A stretch of DNA of 64,000 nucleotides from Bacteroidota bacterium. GTDB taxonomy: Bacteria > Bacteroidota > Ignavibacteria > SZUA-365. The notes under the pieces were generated by a model. That model was not told the origin of the DNA. It made no database searches and saw only the letters and a list, made by a program, of their open reading frames with translations. Positions within the stretch are counted from its first letter, which is position 1. Every line of letters starts with the position of its first letter. The position numbers were made by a program, and so were the translations under genes. Below, one piece after another: positions 53,589 through 64,000 of the stretch. The stretch is from the NCBI GenBank assembly GCA_003246455.1, contig QKAF01000079.1:1-64000 (forward strand), given 5' to 3'.

Positions 53589-53617
53589 TTGATTGGGACA
53601 TCCCTGTTTGCTACCAT
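53589..53617 (+). promoter_or_regulatory. possible promoter for the YVTN propeller gene
   Basis: TTGATT (53589-53594), 17 bp, then TACCAT (53612-53617), 46 nt before the start codon at 53664. Confidence 0.35.
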
Positions 53618-53663
53618 TGTATTCAGCCGAGTAGTCCTTACCCATAGCCAAACGAGTTTACTT

Positions 53664-54680
53664 ATGAAACCATTCCTCACCGCTTTTGCCCTCTTTGTCC
53701 TGGCTGTGATTCTCTCCTCTGAAATCGCATCGGCACAGAAACCCTTCGTGTACGCCGCCCTGACGGACGAAGGAAATATCGCCGTGGTCGATCCCGGGAG
53801 CAGCCGCCTGGTGCAGCGCATCCAGGTCGGGCGTGATCCGATGGATGTCGTGCTGAATGCCGATCTGTCGAGGCTCTACGTCAGCAACACCGGCGACATC
53901 ACGGTTTCTATCGTCGATCTGGCGGAGGCGAAGGAAGTGCAGGTCCTGCGTCTGCCCGTCAATCGCCGCGGCATCAACGCCGGCGTCATGATCCGGAACT
54001 GGGAAGGGACGCGCATCTATGTCGCGGAACGCGCGGACGATCCTTCGCGTGAGCTTCGGGTTTACGTGATCGATACGCAGAAGGAGAATGTCGTTGCACA
54101 GTTCGATGCGGGAAAGAACATCAGCGCCATGGCGGTATCGAACGACGGCACAAAGCTCTTCGTCGTCAACAAGGGTGAGGGAATTCGTGTCTTCACGACC
54201 GAAGACAACAAGCAGGCGGGCAGCGTCAAGCTGATCCCGGGAAATGAAAACACGGTGTGGGGAATGGCGTGCAGCCCGACCGCGTCGGTCGCCTACATCA
54301 GCTACGGATCCGCCAACAAGATCCAGGTCATCAACACGGACAACAATCAGCAGACGGCGGTGATCGAAGTGCCGAAGTATCATACCGGCATCCAGAAGCG
54401 CATCGTCTTCAGTCCTGACGGAAAGTACGCCTTCGTGATCAACCACAAGGATACCTTCAAGGAGATCGACGGCATCAACGTGATCGACGCATCGAAGAAT
54501 GAAATCACGAAAATCTTCAACTCCGGTGTGGTGCTCAACGGGATCGCCGTCAACCACAACAACAAGGTCGTCTACATCGCTTCCAACGATCTGAAATGGT
54601 ACAACATGCTGACGCTCGAGCATATCCGTTCCATTTCTCTCCGTACCAAGATCGGCGGCATCGTCGTCGTCGAGCGCTGA
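53664..54680 (+). CDS. exported YVTN/cytochrome-cd1-like beta-propeller protein
   Basis: A 338-residue protein with a signal peptide (about 1-24, cleavage near IASAQ) and about seven YVTN-type blades. Examples are VYAALTDEGNIAVVDPGS, LYVSNTGDITVSIVDLAE, LFVVNKGEGIRVFTTED, and KYAFVINHKDTF. No heme ligand, nitrite-reductase His or sorting domain is apparent, so it is a periplasmic propeller of unknown ligand. Such proteins often scaffold interactions in the envelope. It is divergent from the phosphoesterase gene and ends with a strong terminator. Confidence 0.82.
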   Translation: MKPFLTAFALFVLAVILSSEIASAQKPFVYAALTDEGNIAVVDPGSSRLVQRIQVGRDPMDVVLNADLSRLYVSNTGDITVSIVDLAEAKEVQVLRLPVNRRGINAGVMIRNWEGTRIYVAERADDPSRELRVYVIDTQKENVVAQFDAGKNISAMAVSNDGTKLFVVNKGEGIRVFTTEDNKQAGSVKLIPGNENTVWGMACSPTASVAYISYGSANKIQVINTDNNQQTAVIEVPKYHTGIQKRIVFSPDGKYAFVINHKDTFKEIDGINVIDASKNEITKIFNSGVVLNGIAVNHNNKVVYIASNDLKWYNMLTLEHIRSISLRTKIGGIVVVER

Positions 54681-54752
54681 CGGCCGTTCCGGCCGCCCGT
54701 CCGTGAGATTCGGACGCGCCGCCGCTGCCTGTACGCTGCCCTGCGCGGCATC

Positions 54753-54788
54753 GAAAGCGTCCCCGGAAAGGGACGCTTTCTTTTTTTT
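54753..54788 (+). terminator. strong rho-independent terminator
   Basis: GAAAGCGTCCC (54753-54763) pairs with GGGACGCTTTC (54770-54780), followed by eight T residues (54781-54788). It ends the YVTN gene transcript. Confidence 0.92.
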
Positions 54789-54877
54789 GCGGAAACAGGG
54801 CGCAGGGGCAAATTATGGAACTGAAATCGGATGCGGCGCTGTTAGTGTATCATTCAACGATATCCGGGAGTGCAGTC

Positions 54878-55525
54878 ATGAAAATGTATGTTTCCAACAG
54901 GCGCGAAACGCCGCGCATGTTCGAGAACGGCTTCTTGGAATTTTTCTCGCGGGTGCACTGGAGCGTGCCGCTCCTGTTTTTCGTTCCCATCGTCACAGCG
55001 TTTCTCATTCTCGCGTTCCAGCGCTACGGCATGCAGGCGAGGACCGCGGTCGTACTGTACTTCAGCGGACTCGTGTTCTGGAGTCTCGCGGAGTACGTGC
55101 TGCATCGATTCGTGTTCCATTACCGTCCGAGGAGCGAATGGGGCCAGCGCTTCCACTGGATGTTTCACGGGGTGCATCACGACTATCCGAGCGATCCGCT
55201 GCGCCTGGTGATGGTGCCGTCCGTCAGCCTTCCGCTGGCCGGGCTGTTCTACCTGCTGTTCGCCGCCGTCATGGGCGTTGCCTATGCCGCGCCTTTCACC
55301 GCGGGCTTCCTGACGGGCTATCTCTTCTATGACATGACCCATTACGCGGTGCACCATTTCCCGATCAAGGGACGCGTCTTCGGGAGACTGCGTGAACTGC
55401 ACATGCGCCACCATTTCCAGGACCCCGAACACGGGTTCGGCGTCAGTTCCCCGTTCTGGGACGTGATTTTCCGAACGGAGCTGCAGCAGGCGAAATCGAA
55501 GGTCGCCGATACTTCCGAGCTGTGA
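54878..55525 (+). CDS. fatty acid hydroxylase / sterol desaturase superfamily protein
   Basis: A 215-residue membrane protein with four helices (about 29-50, 55-75, 113-135 and 137-155). The eight-histidine di-iron signature of the family is present as HRFVFH (76-81), HGVHH (97-101), HYAVHH and HMRHH. The compact form matches Scs7-like 2-hydroxylases of fatty acids or sphingolipids. In this phylum it could modify capnine/sphingolipid-like acyl chains (inference). ATG 54878 has CCGGGAG about 8 nt upstream; the upstream ATG at 54815 is less likely. It ends in a bidirectional terminator. Confidence 0.88.
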   Translation: MKMYVSNRRETPRMFENGFLEFFSRVHWSVPLLFFVPIVTAFLILAFQRYGMQARTAVVLYFSGLVFWSLAEYVLHRFVFHYRPRSEWGQRFHWMFHGVHHDYPSDPLRLVMVPSVSLPLAGLFYLLFAAVMGVAYAAPFTAGFLTGYLFYDMTHYAVHHFPIKGRVFGRLRELHMRHHFQDPEHGFGVSSPFWDVIFRTELQQAKSKVADTSEL

Positions 55526-55576
55526 TGACCGGCTGCAGCCGGGGTTCCCGTCTCTGCCGCCCGGCATATCGCTCAT

Positions 55577-55607
55577 AAAAAAGTCCGCGCGAGGCGGACT
55601 TTTTTTA
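55577..55607. terminator. bidirectional terminator
   Basis: AAAAAAGTCCGC (55577-55588) and GCGGACTTTTTT form a strong stem flanked by A- and T-runs. It serves both the fatty-acid hydroxylase and the convergent NlpC/P60 gene. Confidence 0.92.
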
Positions 55608-55627
55608 TCATCGATGTCAATGAGAAA

Positions 55628-56365
55628 TCAGGGATGGGCGTACACACCCGCGCGTTCGATATCGGAGGCGGGGCTGTTGGTGAAGCGTCCCCCGAAGCGG
55701 TAGCGCCGCGAATAGTACCCGTCGCTCAGGTGATTGATGGTCACGCCGCGTGAGGTGGAGGAATGGGCGAAGACGCCGCTTCCGAGATAGATGCCGACAT
55801 GGCCGATACGGTTCGAACGGCGGCTCGTCCCGGTAAAGAAAATGATATCGCCGAATTGAAGGCTGTCAACGCTGAGAATGGGGCTGAACTGTTCGGCCTG
55901 CGCACGGGAGGTGCCGACAAAGTCGCGCCCGAGTGCCTCGGTCATGACCCTGGAGGTGAACGCCGAGCAGTCGATACCGGATTTCGATCGACCCCCGAAG
56001 CGGTAGCGCGTCCCGAGCCAGTCGCTGATGATTTGCATCAGCTGCAGACGCATGAATGGATTGGTGAAGGGGGAGCGGGCGTCGTAGTTCGTCTTGATGG
56101 GGAGGAGAGAGCTTCCACCGTAAAATGCATCTTCAAAACGGACTGTCTCTGCTTCGAGAACATCGGCGTACCTTGGCAGGTATTCGCGAAGCACAGAAAG
56201 CGCATGTTCTTTTCTTGCAAGTTTCTTCTTCTCTGCCCTGGTCATCTTCGCTTCCTTGCTGCTCCCGGTCGAGAGCGTCGCTCCGGACATCATGGCGGGC
56301 ATGGAGGCGAGACCAACGGCGAGCGAAAGCAGGAGGAGTGCTTTCACAAGTTTCTTCTTACTCAT
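55628..56365 (-). CDS. exported NlpC/P60 (C40) peptidoglycan endopeptidase
   Basis: A 245-residue protein with a signal peptide (about 1-28) and a basic linker (about 40-55). A C-terminal NlpC/P60 domain (about 110-225) has the catalytic triad C133 (SGIDCSAFTS), H189 (IGHVGIYLG) and H201 (FAHSST). The PYDARSPF-like linker is specific to this lineage. Enzymes of this class cut between D-iGlu and meso-DAP in peptidoglycan stems. It is convergent with the hydroxylase gene and divergent from the permease, about 200 bp apart, with its own start at ATG 56365. Confidence 0.92.
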   Translation of the reverse strand: MSKKKLVKALLLLSLAVGLASMPAMMSGATLSTGSSKEAKMTRAEKKKLARKEHALSVLREYLPRYADVLEAETVRFEDAFYGGSSLLPIKTNYDARSPFTNPFMRLQLMQIISDWLGTRYRFGGRSKSGIDCSAFTSRVMTEALGRDFVGTSRAQAEQFSPILSVDSLQFGDIIFFTGTSRRSNRIGHVGIYLGSGVFAHSSTSRGVTINHLSDGYYSRRYRFGGRFTNSPASDIERAGVYAHP

Positions 56366-56561
56366 AGGTCTCCGTTATGGAAATATTCAGTGCGGTCCCG
56401 CCGAGACGAGACGAATAAAAATTTACCACCTTTTTACAATACCGGTCAAGGCCTCGTCGGGGCATGAATCATGGGATGTCTCTTCCGCCGGTCGGGATTC
56501 ACGGGGCTTTCGATTCACCCCGGATCGATGTACTTTGGATCATTCCACCAGAGGAGTGCCC

Positions 56562-57623
56562 ATGGAAAGCAAGGAATTGCGGCTGACGAACGTATTTCTC
56601 GGGATAATTGTCGTTTTTGCGGCGGGAATGCTGCTTTACGAACTTCAGGCAGTGATTCTGCCGTTCATCCTCGCGATTTTTCTCTCCTATATATTCAAGC
56701 CGTTCGTCCTGCTGCTCAAGCGAAAAAAAATTCCGTCCCCGCTGGCCCTGCTGCTCGTGTTCATCGTGATTTCCGGATTGTTTTTCGGACTTTCCTCGAT
56801 TATCTATTCCAGTTTCGAGGCGTTTGTACGCGAAGCACCGAAGTACCAGGACAAATTATCTCTGATTCTTCGGGAGTTCACGCTGCAGGTCGATCAGATC
56901 GCCGCGCGTTTCGACATCAAACCCGAAAGCGTCGGACTGACGGATCTGATCGATATTTCCGCGCTGACATCCGCCGTGACCTCCGGCGCCGGTTCGGTCT
57001 TTTCCGGCCTGGGCAACGTCTTCCTCATTCTCCTGCTGATGTTCTTCATCCTTGCAGGGAGCGGCGATCTGGTTGCGAAGGTCCGCGTCGCCATGGTGGA
57101 ACGCCATTCGCAGACGCTCTCGACCATGCTCGAAAGCATCGATCAGCGCGTGCGGCAGTACCTGATCGCAAAGACCCTGATCAGCCTTGCGACGGGAGCA
57201 CTGACAACGGTGATCCTGCTGATCTTCGGGGTGGACTTCGCCCTGCTCTGGGGCTTCCTGACTTTTCTGCTGAATTTCATTCCGAATATCGGCTCCATCG
57301 TCGCCATCGTCTTTCCGATCACGATTTCTTTCCTGCAGTTCGATTCCGTCACGACGCCCCTCGTCGTGCTCGCCCTGCTCATCGTGACGCAGATGCTGAT
57401 GGGCAACGTGATCGAACCGAAGATCATGGAATTCAGCCTCAATCTCAGTCCTCTCCTGGTCCTGGTCGCGTTGATATTCTGGGGGTGGCTCTGGGGTATC
57501 TGGGGAATGATTCTCGCGGTCCCGATGATGTCCATCCTGAAGATCGTTTTCGAGAACGTCGAAGCGCTGAAGCCCATCAGCGTGCTCATGAGTGGTACCG
57601 TTCCCGTTCGATCCGGGGAGTGA
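56562..57623 (+). CDS. AI-2E family permease (PerM/TqsA-like)
   Basis: A 353-residue membrane protein with seven to eight helices. A short N-terminal helix pair (about 10-30, 35-55) and helix 60-82 are followed by a cytoplasmic middle region (85-150). Helices cover about 155-180, 210-240, 240-270, 280-310 and 315-340. The family block LWGFLTFLLNFIPNIGSIVA is clear. PerM/AI-2E proteins export the quorum signal or act as Na+/H+ antiporters; the role here is open. ATG 56562 has GAGGAG at 5 nt and starts the homologous region, so the longer frame from 56256 is ignored. Confidence 0.9.
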   Translation: MESKELRLTNVFLGIIVVFAAGMLLYELQAVILPFILAIFLSYIFKPFVLLLKRKKIPSPLALLLVFIVISGLFFGLSSIIYSSFEAFVREAPKYQDKLSLILREFTLQVDQIAARFDIKPESVGLTDLIDISALTSAVTSGAGSVFSGLGNVFLILLLMFFILAGSGDLVAKVRVAMVERHSQTLSTMLESIDQRVRQYLIAKTLISLATGALTTVILLIFGVDFALLWGFLTFLLNFIPNIGSIVAIVFPITISFLQFDSVTTPLVVLALLIVTQMLMGNVIEPKIMEFSLNLSPLLVLVALIFWGWLWGIWGMILAVPMMSILKIVFENVEALKPISVLMSGTVPVRSGE

Positions 57624-57663
57624 TCCGTGGTTACTCTTCCCGGCGCTTCCCTGTAATGAATAA

Positions 57664-57692
57664 TCCCCCGACGGGGCAGGCCCGCCGGGGGA
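57664..57692. terminator. imperfect hairpin between permease and hsp20
   Basis: A 12-bp stem with one A-C mismatch (TCCCCCGACGGG against CCCGCCGGGGGA) and a 5-nt loop. It lies between two convergent genes. No T-run follows on either strand. Confidence 0.4.
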
Positions 57693-57725
57693 GGCTGTTC
57701 ACTCTTCCAGGGATGATTCAGGAGC

Positions 57726-58166
57726 TTAGTTGATGGAGATCTGACGCGGTTTGACTTCCTCGGATTTCGGAACGGTGACGACGAGCACGCCGTCTTTGTA
57801 TGACGCGGAGATCTTTTCCGCATCGACCTGCGTCGGGAAGGTGAAGCTGCGGTAGAACTTGCCGCTGACCCGTTCGACACGGTGGCAGGTCGCATCCTTC
57901 TTCTCTTCCATCGACTGGCGCTCGCCGCTGATCTTCAGCGTGTTGTCCGTGAAGTTCATTTTGATCTCTTCCCGCTTCATTCCCGGGATGTCGAAACTCA
58001 GTTCATACTTGTCCGTGTCCTCGGTGATGTCTGCCATCGGGCTCCAGACGGCGGATTCGTAATCCTCATCGCGCTCGCGGCGCGCCGGCATACCGTTGAA
58101 AAAACGGTTCATTTCGCGCTGCAGATTCATCATCTCGTTGACGGGGTTCCAGCGTACGACTGTCAT
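57726..58166 (-). CDS. Hsp20/alpha-crystallin small heat shock protein
   Basis: A 146-residue small heat shock protein. The alpha-crystallin domain (about 40-130) includes YELSFDIPGMKREEI, VSGKFYRSFTFP and the final strand GVLVVTVPKSE, followed by the C-terminal I-x-I anchor (ISI, 143-145). The N-terminal arm has MNRFFNG. It forms oligomers that hold unfolding proteins for DnaK/ClpB. Its ribosome site, GGAGG 9 nt before ATG 58166, is partly in a small hairpin. It is divergent from the DnaJ-ClpB operon, with which it works as a stress unit. Confidence 0.93.
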   Translation of the reverse strand: MTVVRWNPVNEMMNLQREMNRFFNGMPARRERDEDYESAVWSPMADITEDTDKYELSFDIPGMKREEIKMNFTDNTLKISGERQSMEEKKDATCHRVERVSGKFYRSFTFPTQVDAEKISASYKDGVLVVTVPKSEEVKPRQISIN

Positions 58167-58177
58167 GGTATCATACC
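58167..58177 (-). promoter_or_regulatory. short dyad over the hsp20 ribosome-binding site
   Basis: On the mRNA strand GGUAUGAUACC lies between the Shine-Dalgarno AGGAGG and the ATG, and it uses the last GGU of that ribosome site. A 4-bp stem with a 3-nt loop could mask ribosome binding at low temperature. The stem is short, so a thermometer role is speculative. Confidence 0.25.
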
Positions 58178-58230
58178 TCCTAAGTGGGTTGGATCGTTGA
58201 AACGTTTTTTTGCTCGTTCACCCGTTGTAT

Positions 58231-58248
58231 ATTCAACTGCTGTGCCAA
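58231..58248 (-). promoter_or_regulatory. sigma54-like element ahead of hsp20
   Basis: On the minus strand TTGGCAC-N5-TTGAA resembles the -24/-12 consensus (TGGCAC-N5-TTGCW) but lacks the invariant C at -12. It would give a leader of about 55 nt before the hsp20 start. Weak evidence. Confidence 0.25.
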
Positions 58249-58410
58249 ACGTGTAAACCGGCAGCATCGTCAGTAAAAGCCGCCAAAATGTCAGCATAAA
58301 TGTCGCATCATGCTGTAAAGGTGTCAGCGACCTGTCAAAACGGCACCTTGTGCGGACAATATGGCATCTACGTCTGTCACGTTGGCACATAATAACGTTC
58401 CAGAACGGTC

Positions 58411-58426
58411 TGGTACGATGATTGCA
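58411..58426 (+). promoter_or_regulatory. sigma54-like -24/-12 element ahead of the DnaJ-like gene
   Basis: TGGTACGATGATTGCA matches the sigma54 consensus TGGYAC-N5-TTGCW at every defined base. However, its predicted start site (about 58437) is only about 6 nt before ATG 58443 and inside the apparent ribosome site (AGGA, 58434-58437), which argues against use for this gene. A sigma70-like pair, CTGTCA-N17-GACAAT (58332-58360), is an alternative. Confidence 0.25.
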
Positions 58427-58442
58427 CTCATTCAGGATTATG

Positions 58443-59210
58443 ATGAACCAGAAGAACTACTACGAAATACTGCATGTCGCGGAAACCGCCAGCGAGGAGG
58501 AAATCAAAAAGGCGTATCGGAAGCTGGCGAAGGAGTCGCATCCTGATCGGCATCCCGACGATGCGGCAGCCGAAGAGAAATTCAAGGAAATCGGCGAAGC
58601 GTACGATGTGCTGAAGGATCCCGACAAGCGGCGAAAGTATGACGAGCTTCGCCGGTACGGCGCCGGACAGGCGCACGGCAATATGTCGTACGAGGATTTC
58701 ATCAATCGCTTCGGCGGGTATCAGGAGAGGGGCAGCGGCCAGGAAGAGTTCACCTGGGGCTTCGGCGGCGGTCTCGACGACATCTTTTCACAGCTGTTCG
58801 GCGGGTCGGGCAGCCGGTCGCGCGGCGGCTCGCAGCGTTCCCGGGGTTTTCATTTCGACTTCGGCGGCGGGGGATCACACTCCGAACCCCTCCGGCCTGA
58901 GACGACGCACGATCCGTTTTTCAAGCGCAAGGGCAGCGATGCCTATGTCGATATCCCCATCAACCTCGCGCAGGCGCTTCTCGGTTCGACGATACGCGTA
59001 CGCACGCCGCAGGGAAAGAAAGTCAATGTGAAAATCGCCGCGGGAACGCAGCCCGAGGCGGTTCTGCGCGTGCGCGGGATGGGATTCGTCCATCAGGGGC
59101 ATGCGGGCGATCTCTATATCCGCACGCACCTGACCATTCCCTCCGATCTGACGGAGGACCAGAAAAAGAAAGCCGCGGAACTGCTCGGGGAACTGGGCAT
59201 GCGGTACTAG
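58443..59210 (+). CDS. short CbpA/DnaJ-type co-chaperone
   Basis: A 255-residue J-domain protein. The J domain (about 4-70) has the HPD motif (SHPDRHPDD). A Gly/Phe/Arg-rich linker (about 75-150; [16 protein letters not shown]) follows. Then comes a single peptide-binding C-terminal domain (about 165-245; [22 protein letters not shown]). The zinc-finger domain of DnaJ is absent, and only one C-terminal domain is clear, so it is shorter than CbpA (about 300). It stimulates DnaK ATPase and supplies clients to ClpB. ATG 58443 has AGGA at 5 nt; ATG 58440 is adjacent. It is 13 bp ahead of clpB, so co-transcribed. Confidence 0.88.
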   Translation: MNQKNYYEILHVAETASEEEIKKAYRKLAKESHPDRHPDDAAAEEKFKEIGEAYDVLKDPDKRRKYDELRRYGAGQAHGNMSYEDFINRFGGYQERGSGQEEFTWGFGGGLDDIFSQLFGGSGSRSRGGSQRSRGFHFDFGGGGSHSEPLRPETTHDPFFKRKGSDAYVDIPINLAQALLGSTIRVRTPQGKKVNVKIAAGTQPEAVLRVRGMGFVHQGHAGDLYIRTHLTIPSDLTEDQKKKAAELLGELGMRY

Positions 59211-59223
59211 GAGAAAGAAAAAC

Positions 59224-61825
<2,602 letters not shown>

Positions 61826-61842
<17 letters not shown>

Positions 61843-62212
61843 CCCGGAAACCCTTCGCTTTGAAGTACTCGACCGCGGTTTTGCGGTGGTCGCCCTGGAT
61901 CTCGATGGTGTCGTCCTTGACCGTGCCGCCGGAACCGCAGCGCGTCTTCAGTTCACGGGCATAGTTCTCGAGATCCTGCTTCGTGTGAAAGAAGCCCTTG
62001 ATGACGGTGACGCCTTTTCCCTTGCGTCCCTTTTTCTCCAGCTGCACGTGCAGCTTGCTCAGCGCGATCGCCCTGTCGGTCGCGCTGCTTTTTTTCGTGC
62101 TGCCCGGGGCATCCGCATTCCCCGCGGCCTGTTCCGATTCCTCGGCCGCGCCGCCGCTTCCGGGAAAAAGCTTCCGCAGATCGGAGAGATCGTTGAGTGT
62201 CTGTTTGGCCAT
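61826..62212 (-). CDS. yciH: SUI1/eIF1-like translation factor (YciH family)
   Basis: A 128-residue protein. A variable N-terminal region (about 1-45, Ala/Ser-rich) is followed by the SUI1 domain (about 55-125) with GVTVIKGFF, the DLENYARELKTRCGSGGTV core and IEIQGDHRKTAVEYFKAKGF. Homologues of eIF1 in bacteria modulate initiation or ribosome state, but the role is less clear than in eukaryotes. The 3' end overlaps clpB by 17 bp on the other strand. The upstream region to 62504 is a divergent intergenic space. Confidence 0.93.
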
Positions 62213-62504
62213 GTGGTACCCTGCGTCGCCGGTGACGGAATCATTCGTTCATGTGCAAGGTAGCATCCGTGACGTCGTCTCTCAAATCCTCACACATTGG
62301 CAACACGAGTCCAACGGCCGCCTAACACGACGAAGCGATATTGGAACTCCCTCCGTATAAGAGCGAAAGGCGAGGGGCAGGTGTATCAGTCAGTATCCCA
62401 CCACCACGCGGAACCCACCGCACACCTCCCCTCACTTATTCGTTTCCATCGCCAGGTGCCGTTTTTCCATTTTCAAATCTGAACCGCACGTGTAGATTGC
62501 AGGT
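62213..62504. other. divergent intergenic region, no gene seen
   Basis: 292 bp between the SUI1 gene (minus) and the Reg_prop gene (plus). It is more AT-rich than the neighbours and has a polypyrimidine stretch (62445-62475). No ORF, hairpin or clear promoter pair stands out. Confidence 0.4.
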
Positions 62505-64000
62505 ATGTGCAAACGCATCCTGTACGTCCTGCTCGTTATCGCCGCAACGGCGGCGGAGGCGCAGCAGTACCCGTTCACCCGGTACGGCACGGAGGACGGC
62601 CTTCCGCAGAACCATGTCACGAGCGTGACCATGGACCATCGCGGCTTCCTCTGGGCGGCTACCGCCGACCGGGGCATCGTCCGATACGACGGGAAGGAGT
62701 TCGTGCATTTCGGAGGTCAGGATGCCTTTATCCATGGCGGGGTGTTCTCCCTCGCGACGGACGGGCATCGCTGGCTCTTCGCCGGATGCAATGACGGCGT
62801 GCGCGTGCTGGAACTGGGCCGCGACGGCACGGACCGTCCCGACACCGCGCTCAACCGGATACTGTCCCGTACAGGCGGTCCCGTACGCCATCTTTCCCGG
62901 CGCAGGGATCGGCGTCTGTACATCGAGACGCTCGAAGGAGCATGGCTGTATTCACCGACAGACAGCAGCCTCACGCGCTGTCCGGCGGAGACGCCGCCGT
63001 ATGCGTATCTTCAGCCGCGCGTGCCGGGCATGCAGATCCGGGAAATGGCGAAGGACTGCAGCGGTCGCGCGTGGATGGCGACCGACAGCGGTCTGGTCAT
63101 TCTCACCGACGCGTCGCGGCACGTGTTCGGTCCCGAAGACGGACTCCCCGAACGGAACGTCACCAGCGTCTGCATCGACCAGGAGTCGGGAATCTGGTGC
63201 GGGAGCAGCGAAGGGCTGTATCACCTCGTGCCGCAGCGACTGTTCACCTTCTCGTTCGGCGACAGCGGGGCGGTCTCGTGCATGATCGAGACCGAGGACC
63301 GCGGAATGTACTTCGGAACGCGCGGGAGCGGGGTGATTCGTGTTTTCGACGGCCCCCGGCGGCAGATCACGACGGACGACGGACTCCCGTCGAATGACAT
63401 CACGTCGCTGTACGAAATGCCGAACGGCGAGCTGCTCATCGCCACGACGAACGGTATCGTGCTATGGGGAGAAAACGGGGTGCAGCGAATGCCGGCAACG
63501 CTTCTGCTGCCCGATCCCCGCGTCAACCAGATCCATCTCGCGAACGACCGCAGCTTCTGGTTCGCGACGATGAACGGCCTGGTGCACTGGGACGGCGAGC
63601 GGAGCACGGTTTTTACCGTGCGTGACGGACTCCCCTCCAACCGCATATCCTGCATGACGGAAGACGCCTACGGATTCATCCTGGTGGGAACGCATGACGG
63701 ACTCGCGCGTGTGCGCGCCACCGGCGGAGGGAACGTGACCAGCGTGCATGAACTCGGAGGGCTTCACATCTCGTCGGTGTTCATCGACGCCAAGGAACGT
63801 CTCTGGGTGGGCACCGTCGGCTCCGGCGTGATCGTGAGCATCAAGGGGCGCCTCTTTCATCTCGGGAAGGCCCAGGGACTGGCCGGCGGAAATATCGCCT
63901 TCATCGGCCAGGACAACTTCGGCGCGCTGTATTTCGGCAGCAACCGCGGCGTCAGCGTGCTCCCGCAGGAGAACCTGCAGTATCTTCTCCCCGTCGATTC
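62505..64000 (+). CDS. Reg_prop sensor protein, 5' part only
   Basis: An open frame of at least 498 codons with no stop before the window end, so the C-terminus is missing. It starts MCKRILYVLLVIAAT, a signal or anchor helix. Two-component-regulator propeller repeats follow: TEDGLPQNHVTSV, PEDGLPERNVTSV, TDDGLPSNDITSL, VRDGLPSNRISCM, and later DNFGALYFGSNRGVSVL. These form the periplasmic sensor of hybrid kinases or of LytTR- or AraC-type sensors in Bacteroidetes; which output follows cannot be seen. ATG 62505 has a GCAGG-type upstream. The next coding region beyond 64000 should contain a Y_Y_Y domain, a transmembrane helix and the output domain. Confidence 0.88.
   Translation, partial: MCKRILYVLLVIAATAAEAQQYPFTRYGTEDGLPQNHVTSVTMDHRGFLWAATADRGIVRYDGKEFVHFGGQDAFIHGGVFSLATDGHRWLFAGCNDGVRVLELGRDGTDRPDTALNRILSRTGGPVRHLSRRRDRRLYIETLEGAWLYSPTDSSLTRCPAETPPYAYLQPRVPGMQIREMAKDCSGRAWMATDSGLVILTDASRHVFGPEDGLPERNVTSVCIDQESGIWCGSSEGLYHLVPQRLFTFSFGDSGAVSCMIETEDRGMYFGTRGSGVIRVFDGPRRQITTDDGLPSNDITSLYEMPNGELLIATTNGIVLWGENGVQRMPATLLLPDPRVNQIHLANDRSFWFATMNGLVHWDGERSTVFTVRDGLPSNRISCMTEDAYGFILVGTHDGLARVRATGGGNVTSVHELGGLHISSVFIDAKERLWVGTVGSGVIVSIKGRLFHLGKAQGLAGGNIAFIGQDNFGALYFGSNRGVSVLPQENLQYLLPVD

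Overview
The window is GC-rich bacterial chromosome with dense, mostly single-copy metabolic, signalling and stress genes. Four large secreted proteins end in a type IX secretion (Por) C-terminal sorting domain. Together with eukaryote-like sensor architectures (multi-PAS kinases, a Reg_prop propeller), an Hsp20-DnaJ-ClpB block and a UPF0182 membrane protein, this suggests a Gram-negative member of the Bacteroidetes/Chlorobi (FCB) assemblage, probably an Ignavibacteria-, Kapabacteria- or Rhodothermia-like lineage. The exact taxon cannot be fixed from this window. No rRNA, tRNA, CRISPR array, insertion sequence, integrase or phage gene was found, so the region looks like stable chromosome rather than an island.

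Layout. 1-8 kb: two two-component systems on the minus strand (a NarL/FixJ pair and a LytS/LytTR pair) flank OsmC, a YeaQ-type membrane protein, a branched-chain aminotransferase, a small membrane protein and a sirtuin. 8-21 kb: three T9SS-exported repeat proteins (FG-GAP/ASPIC, BNR-type, ASPM-like) with a PAS histidine kinase, PruA (proline catabolism), YjbQ and a nitrilase-family amidohydrolase. 21-26.8 kb: a leader-like small ORF with a terminator, a sulfurtransferase, UPF0182 and a Sel1-repeat protein. 27-30 kb: a 1016-residue multi-PAS kinase whose receiver domain has lost its phospho-acceptor Asp. 30-34 kb: a minus-strand group ending in a tight D-amino-acid enzyme / M19 dipeptidase / class D beta-lactamase operon. 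34-40.4 kb: MscS, Nudix, glutathione peroxidase, AbgT transporter, LysE exporter and another T9SS protein. 40.5-49 kb: a PAS/GAF protein without an output domain, alanine racemase, a 1092-residue receiver-PAS-GAF kinase, two stand-alone receivers and a PapD-like chaperone. 49-57.6 kb: GapN-like aldehyde dehydrogenase, TrmO, DUF2461, metallophosphoesterase, YVTN propeller, fatty-acid hydroxylase, NlpC/P60 peptidase and an AI-2E family permease. 57.7-62.2 kb: Hsp20 divergent from a DnaJ-like/ClpB operon, then a SUI1/eIF1-like factor. 62.5-64 kb: the 5' part of a two-component-regulator propeller protein that runs off the end.

The genes read as an environmental, signal-rich lifestyle: at least five sensor kinases, five response regulators or free receivers, D-amino-acid and peptidoglycan-fragment handling, proteostasis, and surface proteins exported by T9SS. 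Several good promoter candidates follow a TTGNNN-N17-TATAWT pattern, and several gene ends carry perfect GC-rich palindromes. The best candidate for an under-described functional unit is the three-gene D-amino-acid enzyme / dipeptidase / beta-lactamase operon at 30.9-34.0 kb. The 21.1-21.2 kb leader ORF plus terminator is the best candidate for an undescribed regulatory element.
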